Of a stretch of 40,771 nucleotides of DNA, positions 30,274 through 38,003 are shown piece by piece. The first letter of the stretch is position 1, and each line of letters opens with the position of its first letter. Made by a program: the position numbers and the translations under genes. Origin of the DNA: JBCCGI01 sp039029355 (lineage in GTDB: Bacteria > Planctomycetota > UBA1135 > GCA-002686595); NCBI GenBank assembly GCA_039029355.1, contig JBCCGI010000072.1, positions 1-40,771 of the forward strand. The letters are read 5' to 3'. The notes under the pieces are model-generated. The model did not search any database. It saw only the letters and a list, made by a program, of their open reading frames with translations, and was not told the origin of the DNA.

Positions 30274-32748
30274 TCAGGGAAAGATCTCGACGACGAAGTC
30301 GGTCAGCACGAGCCGACCGTCCTTGATGTAGTAACCGACGTGGCCGGTTTCGGCGAGCGGCGCGGGGAGGTCGATCCACACCGGAGGCCTTTCGCCGACC
30401 GTCACGCGCAGGCGCCCGTCGCCGGGCTTGACGCGCACCGCGAGCTGGGCGACCTCATCCGGCTGGAAGGAGGGGTACACCGGCTCCATCGCCAGGTTGC
30501 GCGCGCGGGTGCCCCCGCCGCGGATCTCGATGCGCTTGATGACCAGGTTGCCCTCGTGGTCGAAGCACACCATGGTCCAGTCGTCCTGCTCGGTGCCGGT
30601 GATCACGATGCCGTGGCTGCTCGACTTGTAGAGCTTGCCCTCGCGCGCCAGCGTGGCGCGCACCTCGTACTCGCCCTGGACCTCGACGTCGAGGCACAGC
30701 TCGCCGGCCTGCAGCGCGGGCATCTCGGCGGTGATCGTGTCGTCGCCGCGGCGGATCTCGCGCGGCGGGGCGGCGAAGACCGTCGCCCAGCGCGCGCCGG
30801 ACACGCCGAGGATGCGGCTCGGGACGAGGCCTGCCTCGCGCGCCTCGGCGCGCAGGCGGTCGGCGGCGGCCAACAGCTCGGGCTCGTCGCCTAGCACCGC
30901 GCTCGTCGCGCGCGCCAGCGACCAGCTGCGGAGCAGGAGCGGCGAGCGGCGCTTCTCGTACTTCGTGAGCAGCTTCTGCGCGCCCTGCTTCAGGCCCTTC
31001 TCGCGCGCGCGGAGGGCGCGCAGCGGATAGTTGCTGCGATCGAGGTCGGCCATGCGCGCGTCGAGCTCCGCCAGCTTCTCCTCGTCGACCTTGACCTCGC
31101 CGGCCTCGGCCAGGCCCAGCAGCTCCTCGATGCGCGCCGCCGCGGTCGCGTTGCGGTCGAGGCGCTGGAAGAGGTCGATCTGGACCAGCAGCAGCTCGAG
31201 GTCGGACTCGCCGTCCTCGGCGCTGCGGAGCTTCTCGGAGTGGCCGAGCGCACGCAGCAGCAGCTGCTCTTCGGTCAGGCCGTCCTTGGCCTTGCTGCCC
31301 GCGGCCTGGTCGGCGGCGGCCAGGTAGCGGCGCACCTCGGCCCAGCGCAGGTCGCGGCTCTTGCGGCCGTAGTACAGCGGGTAGACCGTGTCGAGGATCC
31401 ACGCCTCCCACGCGACCGCGAACTCGTCGAAGCTCGCGAAGCCGCCGGGGTTGCCCGACTCGAGGATGAGCTCCTCGAAGAGCTCCATCGAGTCGCCGCC
31501 GCGCTTGGTGATGTGCTCCAGATAGCGCTGGTAGTAGGGCCGCCAGACGTACTCGAGCGTCTCGGGGTCCTCGAACTGCTGCAGGTAATAGACCAGCCCC
31601 CAGCCGAACGCGTAGTGGTCGCCCGGGTACGACTCGGGCTTCATGTACTCGACCACCTGCCGCACCGTCGGCCCGCTCTTGTTGCGGAGCATCGAGGCCA
31701 GGTTCACCAGCCGCCCGGCGGCCGCGTCGGGCCACAGCACGCGCCCGTCGGACATCGCGGTGGCGCCTTCGAAGAAGCTCGCGGTGCCCTCGTTCAGCCA
31801 CGCCGGCGCGCGCCCGCCCTTGGAGCGCATCGTCATGAACTGGTGGCTGGCCTCGTGGAAGAGCGTCTCCAGCATGCTGTCGAGCGTGCCGTAGTCCGAG
31901 CGGGTGTCGTAGCAGTACACCTGCCACTCGCCCGGCGACCACCAGCCACCCAGCGGCCGCGGAGGACCGTTCCAGTCCTCCATCATCTTCGGGTTGTCGG
32001 GGTGGATGCGGATCGTCGCCTTGCGCCCCGACACCTTGCCCTCGTCGCCCTCGAAGTAGACGTCGATGTAGTTGAGGAAGATGTCGTCCATCGTCCGTCC
32101 GACCAGCTCGGTCACCTCGGGCTCGAGGTTGGCGTGGACGATGTAGCGCTCGCTCTCGCTCTGGACGAGCGGGCGAGCCTCCTCGACGTCGATCTCGCCG
32201 CCCGCGTCGTCGAGGTCGACCTCTTCGTTCTTCGCGCGCGCCTCGGCGAGCATCTCGTTCAGGCGCGCCACGTCCTTCTCGGCCGAGCTCGCGGCGAAGG
32301 GAGCGAGGCGCTCGAGGACCTCCAGCGCGCGCTCCTCATGGCCCTCTTCGAACAGCGACTCGGCGGAGTCGACCAGCGTCTTGGTCAGCTTGCGGAAGTA
32401 GCTGTCGCGGCTCGACGTCAGCGGGTCGGCCTTGGCGAGCATCGAGCGCAGCGCGCGGTACTCCTTCGAGCCGTCGTCGCCGGCCTGCTCGAGCGCTTCG
32501 AGCGCCAGCGCGAGGTGGTGCGCGGCCTCGTCCATGCGCTTGCGCTTGTAGAGCGCCTCGGCGAAGAGCGCGTGCGTCCGGCCCGTGCCCGGCTCGCGCT
32601 TGTGGAAGGTGCCCAGGAGCTCGACCGCATCCTCCCAGCGCTTCTTGGAGATCAGCTCCTCGGCCTCGGCGAGCACGTCGCGGGACGGCGCCGGGGGCGT
32701 CGGCGCGGGCGCGCCGAGGAGGGGCAGGAGCAGCGGGAGCAGGAGCAT
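30274..32748 (-). CDS. Secreted gluzincin-type metallopeptidase with N-terminal TPR region
   Basis: An 824-residue exported protein (signal peptide about 1-18, ...LLGAPAPTPPA). Residues 25-175 form TPR-like helices (AEELISKKRWEDAVELL, ALFAEALYKRKRMDEAAHHLALALEAL). The peptidase-MA-like domain (about 205-480) has zinc motif LFHEASHQFM (His298, Glu299, His302) and the distal ligand Glu320 in WLNEGTASFFEG. DUF1570-type neighbours are typical of planctomycetes. Further helices follow, then a C-terminal beta region (about 690-824) ending GHVGYYIKDGRLVLTDFVVEIF, like the concanavalin-type 3-keto-disaccharide hydrolase (DUF1080) tail. It probably cleaves proteins in the periplasm or outside. It is flanked by two paralogous secreted proteins. 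Confidence 0.88.
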   Translation of the reverse strand: MLLLPLLLPLLGAPAPTPPAPSRDVLAEAEELISKKRWEDAVELLGTFHKREPGTGRTHALFAEALYKRKRMDEAAHHLALALEALEQAGDDGSKEYRALRSMLAKADPLTSSRDSYFRKLTKTLVDSAESLFEEGHEERALEVLERLAPFAASSAEKDVARLNEMLAEARAKNEEVDLDDAGGEIDVEEARPLVQSESERYIVHANLEPEVTELVGRTMDDIFLNYIDVYFEGDEGKVSGRKATIRIHPDNPKMMEDWNGPPRPLGGWWSPGEWQVYCYDTRSDYGTLDSMLETLFHEASHQFMTMRSKGGRAPAWLNEGTASFFEGATAMSDGRVLWPDAAAGRLVNLASMLRNKSGPTVRQVVEYMKPESYPGDHYAFGWGLVYYLQQFEDPETLEYVWRPYYQRYLEHITKRGGDSMELFEELILESGNPGGFASFDEFAVAWEAWILDTVYPLYYGRKSRDLRWAEVRRYLAAADQAAGSKAKDGLTEEQLLLRALGHSEKLRSAEDGESDLELLLVQIDLFQRLDRNATAAARIEELLGLAEAGEVKVDEEKLAELDARMADLDRSNYPLRALRAREKGLKQGAQKLLTKYEKRRSPLLLRSWSLARATSAVLGDEPELLAAADRLRAEAREAGLVPSRILGVSGARWATVFAAPPREIRRGDDTITAEMPALQAGELCLDVEVQGEYEVRATLAREGKLYKSSSHGIVITGTEQDDWTMVCFDHEGNLVIKRIEIRGGGTRARNLAMEPVYPSFQPDEVAQLAVRVKPGDGRLRVTVGERPPVWIDLPAPLAETGHVGYYIKDGRLVLTDFVVEIFP

Positions 32749-32837
32749 GGGAGCCTTCGTGCGGTTTTCGGGACGGCCGCGATGATAGGCCCGCGGATCG
32801 CCGCTGGGGCGGGTCCCGCTGTCAGGGACGTGTTGGG

Positions 32838-32876
32838 GCGCCGCCCCTCCCCTTGGAGTTGGGGGCGGGGCGGCGC
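32838..32876 (-). terminator. Long GC hairpin between two minus-strand genes
   Basis: GCGCCGCCCC (32838-32847) pairs perfectly with GGGGCGGCGC (32867-32876). After one mismatch CCCC (32849-32852) pairs with GGGG (32862-32865) around a 9-nt loop. It follows the 32893 gene's stop by 16 nt. There is no U-run, so it may act as a Rho-independent-like pause, an RNA 3'-end stabiliser or a Rho site. Confidence 0.5.
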
Positions 32877-32892
32877 GGTGACCGGCTCGGAT

Positions 32893-33978
32893 CTACTCGC
32901 CGGAAGACGAAGCGGCGTAAGAGATCGTCTTCGAGCCCTTCATCACGAGGCCCACTTCGAACTCCATGTCACCCATGCCGCCCATCGACATGGCCATCGC
33001 CATGTCGAGGATCGTCGAGACCTCACCCTCCATCGCGAAGGAGTGCACGTGGGCGCCCTCGAGGCTCCACAGCAGCGTGGCTTCGCCGGACAGCTCGAAC
33101 TCCATGTCGACCGAGTCGTAGGACATCTCCATGTCCATCTCCGGCGGCATCTCGGCGTCGTCCATCGCCTCGGTGAAGAAGTCGGTCATGTCCTTGGCCG
33201 AGGTGACCTCGACCGAGAGCTGGATGACGGCGACGTTGGCCCCGTCCTCCTCACGCGTACCCCGGTACTCGGCGTTGATCTTGCCGTCGATGTCGCCGAG
33301 GAAGGCGTCCGGCGGCGGCATGGTCGACGTGTTGCCGAAGCCCATCATCGCGTCGGCCGAGTCCTCGGTCTCGTTCTCGAACTTCAGCGAGCCGCCGAAG
33401 GCGAGCACGGGGCGCAGCGCCTCCGGGCTGACCTCCCAGGTGTCGCCCTCGTCGACGGCGACGCCGGGCAGGAAGTCGCGGAAGTCGGTGTCCTCGTCGA
33501 GGTCGGTCAGGAGCTCCTCGTCCGCGCCGCCGTCCTCGGCGAACTCGACGTCGTACTCGTCGCCGTTCCAGCTGAAGAGCACCGTCTCGCCTTCGAGCTC
33601 GCTCTCGCCGGTCATCTCGATGCTCATGTCACCCATCATCGGGTTGGTCATCTTCATCGTCATCGCGCTGCCGAGCGTGTCGTAGGTGCGCGAGAGCTTC
33701 TCGGGGCGGCCGTCGGAGACCGCGACGTACTCGTCGACGAGCACGACCTCCATCGAGCTGGAGATGTCCTGGTCCATCCCCATCATCTCGGGGTCCTGCT
33801 CCTCGCCGTTGACGACGACGGCCATCTCGTCGAGCGTCATCTCCTCGGCGGTGGAGAAGGTCTTGGTCAGGGTGAAGCCGGCCTCGGGCGCGAAGCGGAC
33901 CTCGTCGCCGCGGCTCGAGAACGCGAAGAGGGCCGGAAGGGCCAGGAGCGGGAGAACGATCGGGCGTTGGGTTTTCAT
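32893..33978 (-). CDS. Secreted acidic Met-rich protein, paralogue B
   Basis: A 361-residue exported protein (signal peptide about 1-20, MKTQRPIVLPLLALPALFAF). It is acidic and strikingly Met-rich, with clusters such as PEMMGMDQD, TMKMTNPMMGDMSIEM and LDMAMAMSMGGMGDMEFE. The pattern of predicted beta strands and several segments match the 29219-30253 product, so the pair arose by duplication. The methionine clusters are specific to this copy and could bind soft metals such as Cu(I) or simply vary freely; this is inference. It is separated from the peptidase gene by 144 nt with a strong hairpin. Confidence 0.75.
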   Translation of the reverse strand: MKTQRPIVLPLLALPALFAFSSRGDEVRFAPEAGFTLTKTFSTAEEMTLDEMAVVVNGEEQDPEMMGMDQDISSSMEVVLVDEYVAVSDGRPEKLSRTYDTLGSAMTMKMTNPMMGDMSIEMTGESELEGETVLFSWNGDEYDVEFAEDGGADEELLTDLDEDTDFRDFLPGVAVDEGDTWEVSPEALRPVLAFGGSLKFENETEDSADAMMGFGNTSTMPPPDAFLGDIDGKINAEYRGTREEDGANVAVIQLSVEVTSAKDMTDFFTEAMDDAEMPPEMDMEMSYDSVDMEFELSGEATLLWSLEGAHVHSFAMEGEVSTILDMAMAMSMGGMGDMEFEVGLVMKGSKTISYAASSSGE

Positions 33979-34096
33979 CGAGAGAACGTGGGAGGGGGAC
34001 TCGCGAGGGCCGCAGCGCGCTGCGGGGACGGGGCGCTAGACCCACGCCTTACGATCAGGCGCGGGGGGTATGCAGTCCTTTTCCCTGCTCGGGATC

Positions 34097-34142
34097 CGCA
34101 AATTGGGCGCAAATTCTAAAGGAGTCGTTGGCTCCGCCCAAC
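34097..34142 (+). promoter_or_regulatory. CGCAAATT direct repeats (11-bp period) and inverted repeat upstream of the selenoprotein gene
   Basis: CGCAAATT occurs at 34097-34104 and 34108-34115, one helical turn apart, in an otherwise GC-rich 271-nt region. TTGGGCG overlaps the spacer and pairs with CGCCCAA further on (ending near 34142), with an inner GGAG/CTCC. This is the most AT-rich point before the selenoprotein-ECF operon, so a promoter or operator is plausible. No clear -35/-10 pair is seen. Confidence 0.35.
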
Positions 34143-34250
34143 CCTGCGGGGCGAAGGACCCGGGGATCTGCGGGCTCGGCCTAGGGCGCCGGATCGACTA
34201 CCCTTCCTTTCCACCCCCAATCGAGCGGCCCCGCCGCGGGAGTCCCCCCC

Positions 34251-34469
34251 ATGAAGTTCACGATCGAATACTGCACCCACTGAAACTACGGACCCCAGGC
34301 GGCCGGTCTGGTCGCCGAGCTCGGGGAGACGTTCCCCGGCTCAGAGTTCGAGCTGGTTCAATCCGGCGGCGGAGTCTTCGAGGTCACTGCGGACGGCCGC
34401 AAGGTCTTCTCGAAGAAGGAGCTGAAGCGGTTCCCCGCCTACCAGGAGATCCCCGGACTCCTGGGTTGA
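34251..34469 (+). CDS. SelW/Rdx-family selenoprotein with TGA-encoded selenocysteine
   Basis: If TGA at 34281-34283 is read as selenocysteine, the frame from ATG 34251 to TGA 34469 gives 72 residues: MKFTIEYC-TH-U-NYGPQAAGLV..., then FELVQSGGGVFEVTADG, KVFSKKELKRFPAYQEIPG. This is the complete SelW-like Rdx thioredoxin-fold family: strand, C-x-x-C/U redox motif (Cys8, Sec11), helix, the GGGVFEV strand-turn, and the KRFP motif near the C-terminus. Homologues usually have Cys at the Sec position. A SECIS-like hairpin follows the TGA. With TGA taken as stop, only 10 residues remain, while the conserved remainder would be unexplained. The family acts as a thiol/selenol oxidoreductase in the cytosol. 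It lies 22 nt before the ECF ATPase gene and is probably co-transcribed. Confidence 0.9.
34298..34316 (+). promoter_or_regulatory. Bacterial SECIS element
   Basis: GGCGGCC (34298-34304) pairs with GGTCGCC (34310-34316) as a 7-bp stem (one G-U pair) around the loop GGTCT (34305-34309). The loop begins 21 nt after the TGA, within the known bacterial range (about 16-37 nt). GGUCU is the same loop sequence as in E. coli fdhF mRNA, as I recall it. It would bind SelB to recode the UGA. The hairpin lies wholly within the coding frame. Confidence 0.85.
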
Positions 34470-34491
34470 GCGTTCCTGCGGGAGGAGGGGC

Positions 34492-36114
34492 GTGGGGCTC
34501 GTCCTCTCCGCCCGGGCGCTAGCCGTTCGCTACCGGGGGCGCGACACGCCCTCGCTAGAGGGGGTCGACCTCGCCCTTTCGCCGGGCGAGGTCACCCTCG
34601 TCACGGGCCCCAGCGGATCCGGCAAGACCACGCTGTTCCGCGTGATCAACGGGCTCGTCCCGCGCTCCTATCCCGGATCCGAGGTCCGCGGTTCGGCACG
34701 CCTCGAAGAGCGCGACCTGCTCGCGCTGGGCCCGGCCGAGATCGCGACCCGCGTCGGCACGCTGCTGCAGGAGCCGTCGCGCCAGGTCGTGGGCAGCACC
34801 GCCGAGCGCGAGATCGCGTTCGGACCCGAGAACCTAGGCGAGCCGGTCGAGGCCATCGCGCAGCGCGTCGTGGAGGTCTCCGCCCGGCTCGGGATCGAGG
34901 CTCTCCTCGAGCGGGCGCCCGGCGAGCTCTCGGGCGGAGAGCTGCAGAAGGTGGCGCTCGCCGGAGTGCTGGCGATGCACCCGCGCGTGCTTCTGCTCGA
35001 CGAGCCGCTCGCCGCGCTCGACCCCGAGAGCGCGCACGAGGTCGCGCTGCTCCTGCGCGAGCTGGCCGACGAGGGGCGCGCGGTCGTGGTGATCGAGCAC
35101 CGCGTCGAGGAGATCGAGGCGGCGGCCCCCGAGCGCGTGCTGGCGGTCTCCGAGGGCCGCGTCGAAACGCGCACGCGGGCGGAGTTCCACGAGGGCGCCG
35201 ATCCGCGCCACCTGCGGCTTCCCGTCGACGTCGCGATCCGCCGCTGGCGTGAGCTCGGCGTCGAGGCGGAGTCCGGCGAGGCGGCGCGGCCGGCGGAGTC
35301 GGCGCCTCCGGGAGCGCCGGTGCTCGCCTTCGAGGGCGTCTGCTTCGGCTACGCCGAGCGAGGCGCGGTGCTCGCGGGCGCCGACCTCGAGCTGCGCGAG
35401 GGCGAGACGGTCGCGCTGCTCGGCGCCAACGGGGCGGGCAAGTCGACGCTGCTGCGCCTCGCGATGGGGCTGCTGCCGCCCGCGAGCGGGCGCGTGCTGC
35501 TCGACGGAACCGACGTCGCCGACCGGACCGTGGCCGAGGTCGCGCGCCGCGTCGGGCTGCTCTTCCAGGACCCCTCGACCATGCTCTTCGCGGATACCGT
35601 CCGCGAGGAGTGCCTCTTCGCGCCGCGCAACCTCGGCCTCGCCGACCCGGACGGACGCGCGCAGGCCGCGCTCGCGCGGCTCGGGCTCTCGGAGCTGGCC
35701 GACGAGTCGCCGGGCGCCCTCTCGATCGGGCAGCGCAAGCGCGTCTGCCTCGCCGCGCTCGCCGCGCAGGGCGTCGGGGTGTGGCTGCTCGACGAACCGA
35801 CCGCCGGCCTCGATCCCGGCGGCGTCGCGGGCTTCCTGGCGGCGCTGCGCGACGGACGCAAGGCCGAGGACGCGGTGCTGCTCGCGACGCACGACCTCGA
35901 CCTGGCGTTGGTGCTCGCCGACCGCGTCGCGGTGGTGGCCGAAGGAGGCGTGGCTGCGGTCGGGAAGCCGGCCGAGGTCCTGCTCGACGACGAGCTGCTG
36001 CGCCGCGCGCGGCTGCGTCGTACGAGCCTGCTGGAGCGCAACGCCGAGCGCCTGCGCGCCGGCCTGGCGCCGCTCGACGCGCGCGGCTTCGCGCGTGTGG
36101 AGGAGCGGCGGTGA
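34492..36114 (+). CDS. ECF transporter fused dual ATPase (EcfA-EcfA')
   Basis: A 540-residue protein with two complete ABC ATPase domains. Domain 1 has Walker A GPSGSGKTT (39-47), Q-loop LLQEPSRQV, signature LSGGELQKV, Walker B VLLLDEPLAALD (Asp170-Glu171) and His in VVIEHR. Domain 2 has Walker A GANGAGKST (311-319), LLFQDPSTMLF, the divergent signature LSIGQRKRV, LLDEPTAGLD and LLATHDLDL. It is the energy module of a group-type energy-coupling factor importer. The GTG start at 34492 has GGAGGAGG just upstream. It overlaps the S-component gene by GTGA. Domain 1 retains canonical LSGGE. Confidence 0.95.
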   Translation: MGLVLSARALAVRYRGRDTPSLEGVDLALSPGEVTLVTGPSGSGKTTLFRVINGLVPRSYPGSEVRGSARLEERDLLALGPAEIATRVGTLLQEPSRQVVGSTAEREIAFGPENLGEPVEAIAQRVVEVSARLGIEALLERAPGELSGGELQKVALAGVLAMHPRVLLLDEPLAALDPESAHEVALLLRELADEGRAVVVIEHRVEEIEAAAPERVLAVSEGRVETRTRAEFHEGADPRHLRLPVDVAIRRWRELGVEAESGEAARPAESAPPGAPVLAFEGVCFGYAERGAVLAGADLELREGETVALLGANGAGKSTLLRLAMGLLPPASGRVLLDGTDVADRTVAEVARRVGLLFQDPSTMLFADTVREECLFAPRNLGLADPDGRAQAALARLGLSELADESPGALSIGQRKRVCLAALAAQGVGVWLLDEPTAGLDPGGVAGFLAALRDGRKAEDAVLLATHDLDLALVLADRVAVVAEGGVAAVGKPAEVLLDDELLRRARLRRTSLLERNAERLRAGLAPLDARGFARVEERR

Positions 36115-36827
36115 TCCGCGCGCTCGACTCACGCGCCGTGGTCCGCATGGCGACCGGCGCGGCGCTCTACGGCGTGCTTTCGTGGCTCACGAACCTGCTC
36201 CATCTGCCCAGCGCGTCGCTGATCAGCGCGCGCCCGGCGATCGTCGTGCCGATCTTCTTCGGCTACGCCTTCGGCCCCGGGGTCGGCTTCTTCACCGGGC
36301 TGGTCGGCAACGGCATCGGCGACGCGCTCACCGGCTGGGGCTTCTATCCGCAGTGGGACCTCGGCAACGGCCTGGTGGGAGCGGTGGCCGGGCTGCCGCG
36401 CTTCCTGCCGGGCAGCGCGCGCGCGCCCGACGTGCTCGCGCCGCTCGCGATCGGCGCGCTGCTGCTCGCGGCCTGGGCGATGTCGCGCGCCGACACGCCG
36501 CTGGAGGCGGGCTTCGTACCCGCGGACTGGGTCCCGGCGGAGCATTACGGCTGGCCGCTGCTGCTGGCGGGCCTGATGGCGGCGGCGTGGGTCGTCGCGC
36601 GGCGTCAGGGCTCGTCGGCCGGCGGCGTATTGTGGGGCCTGATCGGGATCTTCGCCGGCATCGGCAGCGCGGCGTTGATCGACGTCCCGTACAACGGCAT
36701 GACGATCGAGGCGGCGCTCTTCGGCGAATTCCTGCCCGCCACCGTCGCGAACGCCGTCAGCGCGATCGTGCTGCTGCCGCCCCTGTCGCGCGCCTACGAG
36801 CGTGCTCGCGAGCGGGCGGGGCGATGA
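36111..36827 (+). CDS. ECF transporter substrate-binding S component
   Basis: A 238-residue membrane protein with about six hydrophobic segments: MATGAALYGVLSWLTNLL, RPAIVVPIFFGYAFGPGVGF, NGIGDALTGWGFYPQWDLGN with GLVGAVAGL, a longer loop, LLAGLMAAAWVVARR, LWGLIGIFAGIGSAALIDV and a final helix. This matches general ECF S components. The substrate (a vitamin or metal in the family) cannot be deduced; no riboswitch I could recognise precedes the operon. GTG start overlapping the ATPase stop, and the EcfT start overlapping its own stop, show tight coupling. The loop at about 100-150 is longer than in small S proteins. Confidence 0.85.
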   Translation: MIRALDSRAVVRMATGAALYGVLSWLTNLLHLPSASLISARPAIVVPIFFGYAFGPGVGFFTGLVGNGIGDALTGWGFYPQWDLGNGLVGAVAGLPRFLPGSARAPDVLAPLAIGALLLAAWAMSRADTPLEAGFVPADWVPAEHYGWPLLLAGLMAAAWVVARRQGSSAGGVLWGLIGIFAGIGSAALIDVPYNGMTIEAALFGEFLPATVANAVSAIVLLPPLSRAYERARERAGR

Positions 36828-37558
36828 GCTTCCAGGCCTGGTCCTACCGCGATCGCGGCGGCCCGTACGCGGCGCTGGACGAGCGCGCGCGCATCCTGCT
36901 CGCGACCTGTGGCGTAATCGCGTGCCTGGCGACCTGGGACGCGCGCGTGCTGGCGGTCACGCTCGCCGTCGGCACCGCGATCGGCGTGGCGTCGCGGGTG
37001 CGGTTGGCGGAGATTCGGCGCTTCCTGCTGTTCGCCGCCTTCGTGGTGGCGCTCTTGGTGCTGCTCACCACGTGGACGCGCGAAGGGACTCCGGAGGAGC
37101 GCTGGGCCCACGCCCTGCGGCAGGCGCTGCGGATGCTGTCGCTGGTGGCGTTCACGGCGATCCTCCCGTTCACGATCGACCCCGGCCGCTACGGCCTCGC
37201 GCTGCGCCGCATGGGCGTGCCGAACGGCGTCGCCTTCGCGGTCGAGCTGTCCTTCCGCTTCGTGCCCACCCTGGCCGAGCGTTTCGAGCGCACGATGCAG
37301 GCGCAGATGGCCCGCGGGCTGGAGGTCTCGGCCAAGCGGCTCGGCCCGGTGGCCCGCCTGCGGCGGCTGGTGCCGCTGGTGGTGCCGGTCCTCATGGACT
37401 CGGTCCTGGCCGGCGAGGACGTGGCCGACGCGCTCGAGCTGCGCGCCTTCGGCGCGCGCCGCCGCACCTGGAGCGGCGAGACCCGCTGGCGCGGCGCCGA
37501 GTGGGCGGCGCTCGGCCTTGGCCTGGCGCTGATCGCGCTGGCGGTCGCCTTCCGGTAG
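36824..37558 (+). CDS. ECF transporter transmembrane component EcfT
   Basis: A 244-residue EcfT protein: hydrophobic segments at about 25-45, 66-84, 103-122 and 224-243. The two coupling-helix motifs with the Ala-Arg-Gly type signature are MQAQMARGLEVS and ALELRAFGARRR, which contact the ATPases. It begins at ATGA overlapping the S-component stop. With the two preceding genes it forms a complete importer. The transcript probably ends soon after the stop at 37558. Confidence 0.93.
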   Translation: MSFQAWSYRDRGGPYAALDERARILLATCGVIACLATWDARVLAVTLAVGTAIGVASRVRLAEIRRFLLFAAFVVALLVLLTTWTREGTPEERWAHALRQALRMLSLVAFTAILPFTIDPGRYGLALRRMGVPNGVAFAVELSFRFVPTLAERFERTMQAQMARGLEVSAKRLGPVARLRRLVPLVVPVLMDSVLAGEDVADALELRAFGARRRTWSGETRWRGAEWAALGLGLALIALAVAFR

Positions 37559-38003
37559 GCGCCACGGCGGGACCTGCCCCGGGCACCCGCCGCGGTGCGG
37601 GGCTCAGGGGGGCGGCTTCCGGGACCGCTCGCTTCGCGTGGGGCTAGAGGATCGCGAAGAAGATCAGGGCGGCGACAAGCGTCAAGACGACGAACGACGT
37701 CGCTTCGGGCGTTCCGGGTCGAATCAGAGCGGGGGGGCTCTTCTCGTTCGCTTCCATGGGGGTTGGTGAGGGGGGGGGCCGAGGGTCCGTCGGGCTGGCT
37801 CTCTCGATCGGGCCCGTTTGTGTCACGAGTATCACACGAATCCATAAAAAGGGTGTTCCTGCATCGAAAAGACCGGGTTGATCCAAACGCCGGGCAAGGC
37901 GGAGCCGTGTGGATGTCGAGTTACACCGCGGGGGGCGGCCATCGTGTGCGTCGGGCGATAGGCTGGCGCCGTCCACCTCCCGGAGATCGTGAACCGACCG
38001 TCC
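37559..38003. other. Long intergenic region with a possible promoter and 11-bp repeat
   Basis: This 445-nt region holds one small possible gene on the minus strand (37644-37757). CACGA recurs at 37824-37828 and 37835-37839, 11 bp apart, with extra matching bases around it. A short AT-rich run (CCATAAAAAG, about 37843-37852) follows and could be a -10 region for the gene at 38004. Beyond these I see nothing. Confidence 0.3.
37644..37757 (-). CDS. Possible 37-residue single-span membrane protein
   Basis: The frame reads MEANEKSPPALIRPGTPEAT followed by SFVVLTLVAALIFFAIL: a short polar N-terminus and one hydrophobic helix ending at the C-terminus. It looks like a small tail-anchored membrane peptide. 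There is no obvious ribosome site, and the size makes chance possible. It lies convergent to EcfT and divergent from the 38004 gene. Confidence 0.4.
   Translation of the reverse strand: MEANEKSPPALIRPGTPEATSFVVLTLVAALIFFAIL

Noticed and set aside
34070..34522. A plus-strand frame of 150 codons overlapping the selenoprotein gene
   Set aside because: It is a different frame, Arg/Pro/Gly-rich, with no family features. The selenoprotein frame explains the conserved motifs.
37819..37840. A CRP-like site (TGTG...CACA)
   Set aside because: Spacing between half-sites is 8-9 nt instead of 6 and the left half is not TGTGA. The direct-repeat reading fits better.
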